Source: UBA8437 sp963582065
GTDB taxonomy: Bacteria > Planctomycetota > Planctomycetia > Planctomycetales > Planctomycetaceae
DNA length: 64,000 nucleotides
Assembly (NCBI GenBank): GCA_963582065.1
Contig: CAUZRQ010000002.1
Location: forward strand, 124,001 to 188,000
Direction of reading: 5' to 3'
Positions 17,745-25,881 of this stretch are shown here, piece by piece (position 1 is the stretch's first letter; each line of letters begins with the position of its first letter). The translations under genes were made by a program, and so were the position numbers. Under the pieces are notes generated by a model that did no database searches, had not been told where the DNA came from, and saw nothing but the letters and a program-made list of their open reading frames with translations.

Positions 17745-19117
17745 TAAACCAGGGATCCGTACTCGCGGTCCTTGATCAGTCCGGGCATCGGGATCTGGTA
17801 GGTGCCGTCGGGGTTGGCCTTCAACGGCGACGGCCCGTCAAGCGTCAGGCGGTCGACGGTCGGAGCGAACTCGTGCTGGCAGTTGAGCATCTGGTCGCGG
17901 GTGATGATCTGGCCGGTGTGAGCCGCCATGCGTCCCATCGCCGTCACCAGGCTCGCCTCGGCACCACGTTGCACCTCGTTGTAGGGCTCGTCCCGCTGGA
18001 TCGCCGTCAGCAGGTCGTCCCATTCGACCTGGTAGGGATTGGGTTCCCTGCCCGGGAACGACCAGGTGATGTTCTCCTTGGACATCTTCCAGCCCTTGTA
18101 GATCTTCGCCCGCGAGGGAGCGTGGCCTCTCGAGGAGATCACCGCCGAGCCCTTGCTGCCGTGAGCGAAACTGGCGAACCGCTGGTTGCAGCCGGGAATC
18201 GTGCGGCCGTTGACCAGCAGCTTGGTCCCGTCGGCGTAGGTGAACTCGATCGAGTACGTGTCGAAGTTCTGGTCGACATCGTCGCCGCGGTAGTGCCGTC
18301 CGCCGGAGGCCTCGGCCTGGACCGGGAAGGCGTTCTTCATCCAACTGCACTCGTCGATGTTGTGGATCAGGAAGTCGCTGACCGCTCCGCCTGAGAGCCA
18401 CAGGAAGGCGTGGAAGCGGCGGATCTGGTAGAGCAGTTCCGAGGAACCCTTGGGCGGCTTGCCGGTGGCGGCCGAACCGGTCGGGCCGGCCATGCGGTAG
18501 GCCCGCAGTTCGAGCACGTCACCGATCTGACCGTCCTGGATCCGGCGGAACAGTTCCTGGCGGGCCTTGCAGTGACGGCACATCAGGCCGACACCCACCT
18601 TGAGGTTCTTCTTGACCGACTGCTTGCCCAGGGCCAGCATCCTGCGGCTGCTGGGGCCGTCGATGGAGATCGGCTTCTCCATGAAGACGTTCAGGCCCTT
18701 CTCGATGGCGTACGTGAATTGGACCCAGCGGAAGGCAGCCGGGGTGGTCAGGATCACCACGTCTCCGGGACTCAGGCAGTCCATCGCCTCGCGATAGGCC
18801 TCGAACCCGATGAACTGGCGGTCCTCGGGCACGTCGACGGCACCACGAAAGCGGGTCGTCAGTGCCTTGTGCGAATTGGCCATGCGGTCTTCGAAGACAT
18901 CGGCCATCGCCACCAGGCGAGTCGGCCCCACCTTGCTGGCCAACGCGTTGGCCGCGGCGCCCGTGCCGCGACCGCCAGCACCGACCAGGGCCAGTTGGAT
19001 CGTGTTGTTCCCCGCCGCGTAGACCGCCGGTGCTGTCGACCCGACCAATGCTGCCGCGCCGGTCACCTTCAGGAAGTCACGTCGGGAATTGTCCGAGGGC
19101 TGCTGTGTCTGGCTCAT
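17744..19117 (-). CDS. Gfo/Idh/MocA-type oxidoreductase with Tat leader
   Basis: 457 residues. The leader SRRDFLKVTGAAALVGSTAPAVYA is a typical twin-arginine signal. It is followed by an NAD(P)-binding Rossmann motif (VGAGGRGTG near residue 50), the family's E-K-P motif in FMEKPISIDG and a C-terminal alpha/beta sheet domain. Exported members of this family in planctomycetes are thought to oxidise sugars or inositols. The gene is upstream of, and coupled by a one-base overlap to, a DUF1501 gene. The large divergent intergenic region upstream should hold its promoter. Confidence 0.88.
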   Translation of the reverse strand: MSQTQQPSDNSRRDFLKVTGAAALVGSTAPAVYAAGNNTIQLALVGAGGRGTGAAANALASKVGPTRLVAMADVFEDRMANSHKALTTRFRGAVDVPEDRQFIGFEAYREAMDCLSPGDVVILTTPAAFRWVQFTYAIEKGLNVFMEKPISIDGPSSRRMLALGKQSVKKNLKVGVGLMCRHCKARQELFRRIQDGQIGDVLELRAYRMAGPTGSAATGKPPKGSSELLYQIRRFHAFLWLSGGAVSDFLIHNIDECSWMKNAFPVQAEASGGRHYRGDDVDQNFDTYSIEFTYADGTKLLVNGRTIPGCNQRFASFAHGSKGSAVISSRGHAPSRAKIYKGWKMSKENITWSFPGREPNPYQVEWDDLLTAIQRDEPYNEVQRGAEASLVTAMGRMAAHTGQIITRDQMLNCQHEFAPTVDRLTLDGPSPLKANPDGTYQIPMPGLIKDREYGSLV

Positions 19118-19456
19118 CGGTTCTCACTCCGGTGTCAGGCCTTTTCGGCCAATGCGGGATCAGGGCTTGATACTGTCGGTCGCCAAGGGAGTTGATTGTA
19201 CGGCAACATCCCCATCCGATCATCTCCAACTCGTGTGTCGCAGTTCGATTCGTTCGATGGAGCGCCGGGTGAATGGCCCTATGGGACACGACGCGAATGT
19301 GTACAAGTGTTTACTTTTCTCGATGAAGTGGCAATCAACAGGTCGGAAGATGTTGCGAATTCCGATACACTGAGATAGCTTCGCGTTGAATTGATGCGTG
19401 TCCGAGGGGCCCCGGTCGACGGGGTTGTCGGAAACGGACCAGCTAGAGGATGGCCG
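19118..19456. other. Divergent intergenic region, no gene
   Basis: About 340 bases between the Gfo/Idh/MocA gene and a DUF1501 gene transcribed the other way. It has an A+T-richer patch (about 19305-19385), where promoters would be expected, but no box pair close to consensus. No RNA gene or repeat is seen. Confidence 0.5.
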
Positions 19457-20869
19457 ATGTTGACGATTCCCGGGATCCAGTCGAGCTACTGCGACGGCCT
19501 GACGCGCCGCAGTTGTCTCCAGATCGGCAGCTTGGCGTTGGGCGGGTTGTCGTTGCCTGAGATTCTTCGGGCCGAGTCGGAATCGAAGTCGGATCGCCCG
19601 ATCAAGGGTGTGATCATGGTGATTCTGCCCGGCGGGCCGACTCACCTGGACATGTACGATCTGAAGCCGGATGCCCCGACGGAGATCCGCGGCGAGCTTG
19701 ATCCGATTGCGACGAAGGTGCCCGGGATGGACATCTGCGAGCTGATGCCGGGTCTGGCCGGCATCGCGGACAAGCTGTCGGTGGTCCGATCGCTTCACGG
19801 CTTCAAGAACGATCACAACACGCACTGGTGTTCGACCGGCTGGGAGTCTCATGACGAGATGCCCGCTTCGCCGCTGGTGCCCGGGTTTCCTCCCGGTGGA
19901 TGGCCGTCGTTGGCCGCGGTGCTCTCCAAGCAGTTCGGCCCGCTGGTGCCGGGTGTCTCGCCGGCTGTCGACCTGGTGCCGACTGACGCGGACGCACGGT
20001 TCATCATGCGGATCGGACCGACACAGCCGGGGTTTCTTGGATCGGCCCATGCCGGGTTCGAGGTCGATGCGGTCGATCGACGCAACCTGAGGCTCAACGG
20101 CGTCAGCCTGCGTCGGCTGGGGGATCGCAGGCGGCTGCTTTCCAGCTTCGACCGCTTTCGACGGCAGGTGGAGAGCGACGGGCTTGGTGACGGCATCGAC
20201 GAGTTCCAGAAGCAGGCCTTCGAGGTGCTGACATCGCCGCGGTTGGCCGAGGCGCTGGACCTCAGTCGTGAGGAGCAGTCGGTGAAGAAGCGGTACGGGC
20301 TCGACGAGGAGTATCCCAACGAGCGGAAAGGGAAGACGTACCTGCACCAGTTCCTGCTGGCCCGCCGGGTGATCGAGGCGGGGGCCCGCTGCGTGACGAT
20401 CGCCTTCTCACGCTGGCCGTTCGGCCGGATGGCCAGGAACGACTACAACTGGGATTGGCACAAGGACAACTTCAACGAGGCGCGGGGCGCGTTGCCGCTG
20501 TTCGACCTGGGTCTCTCGACGATGATCTCCGAACTCGACGAACGGGGCCTGCTCGACGACATCGCCGTGGTGTCGTGGGGCGAGTTCGGACGGACACCGA
20601 AGATCAACAGCAACGCCGGCCGCGACCACTGGCCGAATGTCGCCGGGGCTCTGCTGGCCGGCGGCGGCATGAACCACGGGCAGGTGATCGGCTCCAGCAG
20701 CCGCCTGGGCGGTGAGCCCCACGAGCGGCCGGTGCACTTCCGTGAGATCTTCGCGTCGCTGTACCAGCGGCTGGGCATCGACGTGGCTACGACCCAGTTC
20801 ACCGACCTGGGCGGCCGACCGCACTACCTGGTCGGCGAGCACCGGGCGATGCCCGAACTGGTGGGCTAG
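19457..20869 (+). CDS. DUF1501 family protein with Tat-like leader
   Basis: 470 residues from the ATG at 19457, which has a GAGGA Shine-Dalgarno; an open frame upstream is not protein-like. The leader (LTRRSCLQIGSLALGGLSLPE) is twin-arginine type. DUF1501 marks: VILPGGPTHLDMYDLKP near residue 60, WGEFGRTPKINSNAGRDHWPN near 385. It is the third DUF1501 protein in 15 kb, but differs in its middle region and in not having an obvious partner. The tRNA-Pro gene ends 17 bases downstream on the other strand. Confidence 0.87.
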   Translation: MLTIPGIQSSYCDGLTRRSCLQIGSLALGGLSLPEILRAESESKSDRPIKGVIMVILPGGPTHLDMYDLKPDAPTEIRGELDPIATKVPGMDICELMPGLAGIADKLSVVRSLHGFKNDHNTHWCSTGWESHDEMPASPLVPGFPPGGWPSLAAVLSKQFGPLVPGVSPAVDLVPTDADARFIMRIGPTQPGFLGSAHAGFEVDAVDRRNLRLNGVSLRRLGDRRRLLSSFDRFRRQVESDGLGDGIDEFQKQAFEVLTSPRLAEALDLSREEQSVKKRYGLDEEYPNERKGKTYLHQFLLARRVIEAGARCVTIAFSRWPFGRMARNDYNWDWHKDNFNEARGALPLFDLGLSTMISELDERGLLDDIAVVSWGEFGRTPKINSNAGRDHWPNVAGALLAGGGMNHGQVIGSSSRLGGEPHERPVHFREIFASLYQRLGIDVATTQFTDLGGRPHYLVGEHRAMPELVG

Positions 20870-20886
20870 CCGCCTCACCGGGATAG

Positions 20887-20960
20887 TCGGGACGACAGGA
20901 TTTGAACCTGCGACTTCCGGCTCCCAAAGCCGGCGCTCTGCCAGGCTGAGCTACGTCCCG
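20887..20960 (-). tRNA. tRNA-Pro (anticodon UGG)
   Basis: 74 bases that fold as a full cloverleaf. The acceptor pairs CGGGACG with CGTCCCG, the D arm contains AGCTCAGCCTGGCAGAGC, the anticodon stem CCGGC/GCCGG carries loop TTTGGGA (anticodon UGG), and the T arm has GTTCAAATC. The discriminator is A and CCA is not encoded. A promoter lies just upstream on the same strand. Confidence 0.95.
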
Positions 20961-20973
20961 CGTGCTGGCTGCG

Positions 20974-21003
20974 AGTCTAGGGGGCGGGGACTCGAGTCGT
21001 CAA
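20974..21003 (-). promoter_or_regulatory. Promoter of tRNA-Pro
   Basis: On the minus strand, -35 TTGACG (20998-21003) and -10 TAGACT (20974-20979), 18-base spacer, 14 bases before the tRNA 5' end. Confidence 0.55.
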
Positions 21004-21010
21004 CGCGAGC

Positions 21011-21026
21011 CGTTTCACGTGAAACG
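21011..21026. promoter_or_regulatory. parS: parS site 1
   Basis: A 16-bp palindrome with the core GTTTCACGTGAAAC (21012-21025), the universal ParB-binding core; only the outermost bases differ from the consensus TGTTTCACGTGAAACA. It sits between the tRNA-Pro and parB promoters. Confidence 0.9.
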
Positions 21027-21075
21027 CACGGGGTGTCCGGGCAGTCGGTTGCCGTGATCCGAGGCTGAACCCGTC

Positions 21076-21105
21076 TTGTTGTGTTCGGGACGCTGGAACT
21101 AGAAT
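21076..21105 (+). promoter_or_regulatory. Promoter of parB
   Basis: -35 TTGTTG (21076-21081) and -10 TAGAAT (21100-21105), 18-base spacer, about 33 bases before the parB ATG. Confidence 0.5.
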
Positions 21106-21137
21106 CCCCCGCCAGTCCGTCTCGCGGAGCACCGGTC

Positions 21138-22178
21138 ATGTCGACGATTCCCAACGATGCTGCTGCCGATCATCCGGCTGGAAGACCCTCGGGGGCTTCG
21201 GACCGCCCCAGCCGGCTCGGCCGCGGCCTGGCCGGGCTGGTTGGCCTGAACCAGTTCGGGCCGACTGAGGAGGAACTGGTGGCCGAACACGTCACCGAGT
21301 TTCCGTCGGAAGTCGAACCGGCCGCCGATGGTCCGGCCGGTGACGGCGACCTGCTGGAGATCCCGGTCGAGTCGCTGGTCCGCAATCCCTACCAGCCGCG
21401 GAAGGACTTCGACGCCGGGGCAATGCAGGAACTCGCCGACAGCATCGCTCGGCACGGCGTGTTGAGTCCGTTGCTGGTGAGGCCTGACGGGGGGGTCCGG
21501 TACCAGTTGATCGCCGGCGAGCGACGTTGGCTGGCGGCTCGGGAAGCCGGCCTGGCGGTCGTTCCCTGCCAGGTGCGTCACTACACCGATCAGCAGGTGT
21601 ACGAGACGGCGATGGAAGAGAATCTCAAACGCGAGGATCTCAATCCGCTCGAACAGGCCCAGGCCTTCCGGCGGTACCTCGAGGAATTCAGCAGCACGAT
21701 CGACCAGTTGGCGAGCCGGTTGAGCATGAGCCGGTCGACGGTGAGCAACCTGCTGCGTTTGCTCGACCTGTCGGCACCGGTCCAGCAGGCATTGTGTGAC
21801 GCGAAGATCACCGCCGGCCATGCCCGGGCGTTGGTGACCCTGGAGGAAGCCGACCAGTTGAGCCTGTGTGCGCGGATCGTCGATGATGGTCTGACAGTGC
21901 GGGCGACCGAGGCGGCCGCCAAGGCGATCAGAACAAGACAGCCGTCGGTGATTCCGATCGTCGATCCGGACCTGTCGATCGACGAGACGAGTCCGACCGA
22001 GACCCGTCCGGAGTTGAGCAACCACCTGGTGGAACTGCAGGATCACCTCCGGCGACAGTTCGGTACCCGGGTGGAGATCCGGCTCTTCGATGCCCAGTCG
22101 GGTCGGATTGTGATCCCGTTCTCCGACGGCGACGATTTCCAGCGCGTGGTGCGCGAGCTGGAGCGGCACGCGGCCTGA
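21138..22178 (+). CDS. parB: Chromosome partitioning protein ParB (CTPase, parS-binding)
   Basis: 346 residues. A flexible acidic N-terminus includes the RLGRGLAGL segment typical of ParB (about 27-35), which contacts ParA. The ParB/Sulfiredoxin CTPase domain follows, with NPYQPRKDF and IAGERRWLAAREAG. Then come ENLKREDLNPLEQAQAF, the helix-turn-helix (LASRLSMSRSTVSNLLRLL) and a C-terminal dimerisation region. ParB loads at parS and spreads to organise chromosome origins. Four parS-like palindromes lie within 3 kb, which supports the identification. A parA/soj partner is not adjacent, unlike the usual parAB arrangement. ATG at 21138 has GGAG nine bases upstream. Confidence 0.95.
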   Translation: MSTIPNDAAADHPAGRPSGASDRPSRLGRGLAGLVGLNQFGPTEEELVAEHVTEFPSEVEPAADGPAGDGDLLEIPVESLVRNPYQPRKDFDAGAMQELADSIARHGVLSPLLVRPDGGVRYQLIAGERRWLAAREAGLAVVPCQVRHYTDQQVYETAMEENLKREDLNPLEQAQAFRRYLEEFSSTIDQLASRLSMSRSTVSNLLRLLDLSAPVQQALCDAKITAGHARALVTLEEADQLSLCARIVDDGLTVRATEAAAKAIRTRQPSVIPIVDPDLSIDETSPTETRPELSNHLVELQDHLRRQFGTRVEIRLFDAQSGRIVIPFSDGDDFQRVVRELERHAA

Positions 22179-22180
22179 AC

Positions 22181-22196
22181 CGTTTCACGTGAAACG
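22181..22196. promoter_or_regulatory. parS: parS site 2
   Basis: Palindrome with core GTTTCACGTGAAAC (22182-22195), extended to 18 bp by flanking C-C/G-G. It lies three bases after the parB stop, in the short gap between convergent parB and the glycosyltransferase. Confidence 0.9.
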
Positions 22197-22223
22197 GCCG
22201 GTCCGCAGTTGTTGGGGGTCGAC

Positions 22224-24020
22224 CTACGGCCGCCAGCGGTAGAGCTGAAAGAACATCGGCCGGTCGCGGCGGTCCGGCGGCTGGTTCCGGAGAACCTGCA
22301 GGCCTGGTGTCGCCTCGAATGTTCTTACCGAATCGTATTCGCTCAGCGAATCGCTGAAGGTGCGGCCATCACTGGCATGGGGGCCGATGACCAGGAAGAC
22401 GGGGATGTCCGGGGGTTGCTCTCCGGGGCGGATCACCCTGAGTCCGCCGGCCGGTTGCATCAGCAGGCGGTCGGGCGAACGGTTGCTGAGCTGGAAGAAC
22501 AGCGCCGGTTCACCCCAGACCCGAATCACAGCGTTGCCCGAGGGGACCTGGACCGTCACGGCGTCGACCAATTGGTCGGCCAGGCGAGCGATCGCGGTCC
22601 GCGGTGCGATTGCAGGAATGGCTCGAGAGATGAACCGAGTGGGGATGGCCAGCAACAACAGGACCAGGCCCGCGGCGGCTGCCAAAGACAGCATCGAGCC
22701 GTTTGGCGATGACGAATCTGCTGATTTCTCCGACGGCGAAACGGTCGCGGTCCAGCCGGCGACCTGGTGGCCGACCAGCAGCCAGCCGGCGACCAGCCAC
22801 GGGAGCACCAGCCGGGGGTAAGGATGGTAGAGCGGGGTGGTGAGCGTCATGGCGATCCACCACGCCGCGAGCATCGTCCAGGCCAAACCCAGATCCGGGT
22901 CCACTCGACCGTTGCGCTGCAGCCGGGCCAGGCCGTCACGGAGAGCCAGTCCTGCGGCCACCAGCACCAGGGCCGAAAATGAACCGATCGCCACGAGCCC
23001 GGTGGCGGCCACTGCCGGCAGCAGCCGGGGACGGATGTCGTTCCACGTGAAACGCGAAGGTGTCCCGGCGGCGAACCAACAGGCCATCAGTACCCCGACG
23101 AACGTCAGCGGACTCTCGAATGACGCCATGTGTTCGATCTGGGTGGCGGCCGACGAAAGCCAGCCGGTGAGGCCGACGATGTAACGGGCGTGGTTGGCGG
23201 CGACCGCGGAATAACCACCGGAGTCCTTGAGCGAAACGAACAGCGGGGCGATCGCGATGGCGGTGATCGCGATGATGACTCCCATTCGTTTCAGCCAATC
23301 CTGCCACGGAGAGTTGGTTCGGCGAAGGAACACCGGGACGGCAACGATACCGGCCAGGCCGATCGCCAGCGGAAGCCAGCCGGTGTACTTGGTCCACCAT
23401 CCCAGGGCGGTTGCCAAGCCGGCGGCCAGAAGCACCAGCGGGCGGCCGGTGATCAGGGCACGGCGGATCAGCCACACCGCCAGGACCAGGCACGCGATCC
23501 AGGGGACATCGGTCACCGCGATGCGGCTATAAAGGATGTGGATGTCGCTGAAGACGGCCAAAAGCACCACGGCACGACCGGTCGGCTCGCCCAGCCAGTC
23601 GCGGGCCAACAGGCCCAGCAGTGGAATCAGTAGGATTCCAGCCAGCAGTGAGGGCGCGATGCTGGCGAGGTCCGAGGCGCCCAGCCACAGATGCGCTTCC
23701 TCGATCACCCGTGGCAGTCCCGGGGGAGCATAGAGATGCCGGTCGGGATAGCCGTAGCCGTCGTCGGGACACCAGAGGTTCGAGGCGTACACACCCTCAT
23801 CGAAATGCTCGATGGCGATTCCCGACGGCATCGCCGTTCGCAACGCCGCCGCCAGCACCGAGGTGATGACCAGGAAGATCCACCAGGACCTCGAGCGGCT
23901 GCTCGCCCGCGACCGGTCGGGCGAACCGGCAGATGGCGAGGGGGCGGGGACGGGAGCGTCGGGTGAATGGTTCAATCCGGAGGGACCCGTCGGCACGAAA
24001 GAAGGCGGCTGGTGTTTCAC
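22224..24020 (-). CDS. Family-39-type (GT-C, ArnT/PMT-like) membrane glycosyltransferase
   Basis: About 598 residues. A Pro/Ser/Arg-rich cytosolic N-terminus (1-45) leads into a first transmembrane helix. A periplasmic loop with the catalytic-type acidic pair H-F-D-E-G-V-Y (near residue 75) follows, then about ten more hydrophobic helices and a C-terminal soluble domain (about 470-598). This is the layout of polyisoprenyl-phosphate-sugar glycosyltransferases. The longest frame starts at a GTG (24018-24020) lying inside parS site 4; a downstream start before the first helix is possible. A further, imperfect parS is inside the coding region. Confidence 0.8.
   Translation of the reverse strand: MKHQPPSFVPTGPSGLNHSPDAPVPAPSPSAGSPDRSRASSRSRSWWIFLVITSVLAAALRTAMPSGIAIEHFDEGVYASNLWCPDDGYGYPDRHLYAPPGLPRVIEEAHLWLGASDLASIAPSLLAGILLIPLLGLLARDWLGEPTGRAVVLLAVFSDIHILYSRIAVTDVPWIACLVLAVWLIRRALITGRPLVLLAAGLATALGWWTKYTGWLPLAIGLAGIVAVPVFLRRTNSPWQDWLKRMGVIIAITAIAIAPLFVSLKDSGGYSAVAANHARYIVGLTGWLSSAATQIEHMASFESPLTFVGVLMACWFAAGTPSRFTWNDIRPRLLPAVAATGLVAIGSFSALVLVAAGLALRDGLARLQRNGRVDPDLGLAWTMLAAWWIAMTLTTPLYHPYPRLVLPWLVAGWLLVGHQVAGWTATVSPSEKSADSSSPNGSMLSLAAAAGLVLLLLAIPTRFISRAIPAIAPRTAIARLADQLVDAVTVQVPSGNAVIRVWGEPALFFQLSNRSPDRLLMQPAGGLRVIRPGEQPPDIPVFLVIGPHASDGRTFSDSLSEYDSVRTFEATPGLQVLRNQPPDRRDRPMFFQLYRWRP
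23040..23053. promoter_or_regulatory. parS: parS site 3, one mismatch, inside the glycosyltransferase gene
   Basis: GTTCCACGTGAAAC differs from the 14-bp parS core at one base (T to C at the fourth position). It lies within coding sequence, as many bacterial parS sites do. Lower confidence than the three exact copies. Confidence 0.5.
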
Positions 24021-24028
24021 GTGAAACG
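24013..24028. promoter_or_regulatory. parS: parS site 4, overlapping the glycosyltransferase start
   Basis: TGTTTCACGTGAAAC followed by G: matches 15 of the 16 consensus bases, the best copy in the window. Its right half contains the proposed GTG start codon of the glycosyltransferase on the minus strand, so ParB binding could affect that gene. Confidence 0.88.
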
Positions 24029-24117
24029 CTCAGACGGCATCATAGCGTTCCAGAGGCTGCTGGCGGAGGAGTGGCTGCGGTGGTGATGGGAAACCCCGGG
24101 GGGAGAGCGAGACGGAG

Positions 24118-24486
24118 ATGTCAGAGACGATTGAGAGATACGACCGGGCGATGGCCCACAAGGACGCCGGCGACCTCGAGTCGGCGGTTGCCCAGCTGGA
24201 GACGATCGTTGCCGCCGAACCCGATCATGTCCTGTCGCATTCGGCGCTGGCGGTGTATCTGGAGAAGCTGGGGCGGAGTGACGGTGCGGTGGCACACGCC
24301 GAGCGGGTCACCGAGCTCGATCCCGAGGACGCCTTTGCCTGGACGCAACTGGCGGTGATCTGCCAGAGATGCGGGCGGGGGGAGCAGGGGGACCAGGCGA
24401 TGGCCCGCGCCCGCCAGCTGGCCGGAGGCGGCCCGGGACCGGGTGCGTCTCAGCCGCCGTCCGATGGTGAGGGGTTCGAGGTCTGA
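24118..24486 (+). CDS. Small tetratricopeptide-repeat protein
   Basis: 122 residues with about three TPR-like helical pairs: RYDRAMAHKDAGDLESAVAQLE, then a repeat with A-x-x-L-G-R-S-D-G-A-V, then AFAWTQLAVICQRCGRGEQG. The tail is Gly/Pro-rich. No signal peptide; probably a cytosolic adaptor. The ATG is preceded by GGGAGAG. Its last 37 bases overlap the end of the convergent lipoprotein gene. Confidence 0.8.
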   Translation: MSETIERYDRAMAHKDAGDLESAVAQLETIVAAEPDHVLSHSALAVYLEKLGRSDGAVAHAERVTELDPEDAFAWTQLAVICQRCGRGEQGDQAMARARQLAGGGPGPGASQPPSDGEGFEV

Positions 24487-25124
24487 ACCGGCTGACTGCG
24501 GTCCGTGGCCGGCGGGTGGACGCGAATCAGGGCGTCCGCGTCGAAGCGACGGCCGTCGGTGGTGTCGAAACGAGCGTGCAGCAGCAGCCGGTCTCGCGTG
24601 GGGGGGGTCTGCCAGGGGAGCCGAAAAAGAAATCCCCGCGAGAGCATGCTGCCCAGCCACCGCCGCCGGCACTCGTCAGGAGTGAATTGCCACGAGCCCA
24701 GCGCGGGGGAGCCCTCGGGGGCAGCCGGGTCGGAGAGCCGCAGCTGCAGCGTACCGGGCAGCTTGACCGGCTCGTTGTCGGCGTCTCGAGGCTGAACCAG
24801 CACCACGAGTTCGTCGTCGCCGGGACTGTCGTCGGTGTTCTGCCCGCCGGTCATCCAGGTGTTGATCGCCAGCCGGTCGATCCGGACCAGCAGGTCGGCC
24901 TGTTCGGGGTGGACCACCGCCGCCGTCCCGGCCAACAACTGGTCGCGTTGGCGGCGGAGTGCATCTCGCTCGGAGCGAACCGAATCGAGCGCCTCGGCTT
25001 GGGCGGTGAGCCGGTCCTGCTGGTCTCGCAACTCGGCTTCCAGGCCTTCGACATGGGCCGGAGTGGTGCAGCCGGCAGCCAGGGCTGCCAGTGACAGCAG
25101 GAGTCGTGTCGGTGTCCCGTCCAT
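24450..25124 (-). CDS. Putative lipoprotein with coiled-coil N-terminus, function unknown
   Basis: 224 residues. A lipoprotein signal with lipobox L-A-A-G-C puts the lipidated Cys at residue 19. Residues about 25-65 form a short coiled coil (VEGLEAELRDQQDRL...RRQRDQLL). The remaining beta-rich domain (about 75-210) contains ELVVLVQPRDADNEPVKLPG and a terminal LHARFDTTDGRRFDAD strand pattern that could be an Ig-like or transthyretin-like fold. It overlaps the convergent TPR gene tail to tail. It is 26 bases downstream of clpP on the same strand and may be in its operon. Confidence 0.7.
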   Translation of the reverse strand: MDGTPTRLLLSLAALAAGCTTPAHVEGLEAELRDQQDRLTAQAEALDSVRSERDALRRQRDQLLAGTAAVVHPEQADLLVRIDRLAINTWMTGGQNTDDSPGDDELVVLVQPRDADNEPVKLPGTLQLRLSDPAAPEGSPALGSWQFTPDECRRRWLGSMLSRGFLFRLPWQTPPTRDRLLLHARFDTTDGRRFDADALIRVHPPATDRSQPVQTSNPSPSDGG

Positions 25125-25150
25125 GGGATGCTCCGACCGCCGGGGGACGG

Positions 25151-25810
25151 TCAGTCGTCGTCGGTGTCGTCGTCGGTGTCGTCGTCGGTGTCGTCGTCGG
25201 TGTCGTCGTCGGTGGCGCCCTCGTGAACGAGATGCTCGAGGACGTTGTCAATCAGTCCGTAGGACTGGGCCTCTTCGGCGGTCATGAAGTTGTCGCGGTC
25301 GGTGTCCTGTTCGATCTGTTCGAGCGTCTGTCCGGTGTGAGACAGCAGGATCTCGTTCATTCGCTGCTTGACCTTCAGCACCTCGCGGGCGTGGATCTCC
25401 AGATCGGTGGCCGTTCCCTCCATGCCAGCCAGTGGCTGGTGGATCATGATCCGGCTGTTGGGCAGTGAGTTTCGCTTGCCGGCCGTGCCGGCGGCCAGCA
25501 GGATCGCGCCCATGCTCGAGGCCTGGCCGATGCAGTAGGTCGACACGTCACAACCGATGTACTGCATCGTGTCATAGATGGCCATGCCCGAGGTGATCGA
25601 GCCGCCCGGCGAGTTGATGTACATGTGGATGTCCGACTCGCCATCGTCGAACTGCAGGAACAGCAACTGAGCCACGATGCTGTTGGAGACGGTGTCGTTG
25701 ATGCTGCTGCCGAGGATGATGATGCGGTCCTTCAGCAACCGGCTGTAAATGTCCATGGCCCGCTCTTCGCGGCCATGTCGTTCGACGACGTAGGGGATCG
25801 GAATGGTCAT
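25151..25810 (-). CDS. clpP: ATP-dependent Clp protease proteolytic subunit, with acidic repeat tail
   Basis: 219 residues. The ClpP core is complete: catalytic Ser99 in GQASSMGA, His124 in MIHQP and Asp173 in DTDRDNFM, plus the oligomerisation motif YINSPGGSITSGMAIYD. It forms the barrel that degrades proteins delivered by ClpX/ClpA-type unfoldases; none of those is in the window. The last about 20 residues are a Thr-Asp-Asp-Asp tail repeated five times, encoded by a perfect 12-bp tandem repeat. Such a tail is not part of normal ClpP. Second of two clpP genes in the tig operon. Confidence 0.95.
   Translation of the reverse strand: MTIPIPYVVERHGREERAMDIYSRLLKDRIIILGSSINDTVSNSIVAQLLFLQFDDGESDIHMYINSPGGSITSGMAIYDTMQYIGCDVSTYCIGQASSMGAILLAAGTAGKRNSLPNSRIMIHQPLAGMEGTATDLEIHAREVLKVKQRMNEILLSHTGQTLEQIEQDTDRDNFMTAEEAQSYGLIDNVLEHLVHEGATDDDTDDDTDDDTDDDTDDD
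25154..25215. repeat. 12-bp tandem repeat at the 3' end of clpP
   Basis: Five in-frame copies of GTCGTCGTCGGT (plus strand), coding (TDDD)5 on the minus strand immediately before the stop. Confidence 0.9.
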
Positions 25811-25881
25811 GGCGGCATCTGAGAGGACAGGGTGAGTGGGGAAAACAGGTTGTCTGGGGGGAATGTCAGGGCAAAGCGAGG

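Noticed and set aside
19118..19456. Small RNA or riboswitch in the large divergent gap
   Set aside because: No stable conserved fold or terminator found by eye.
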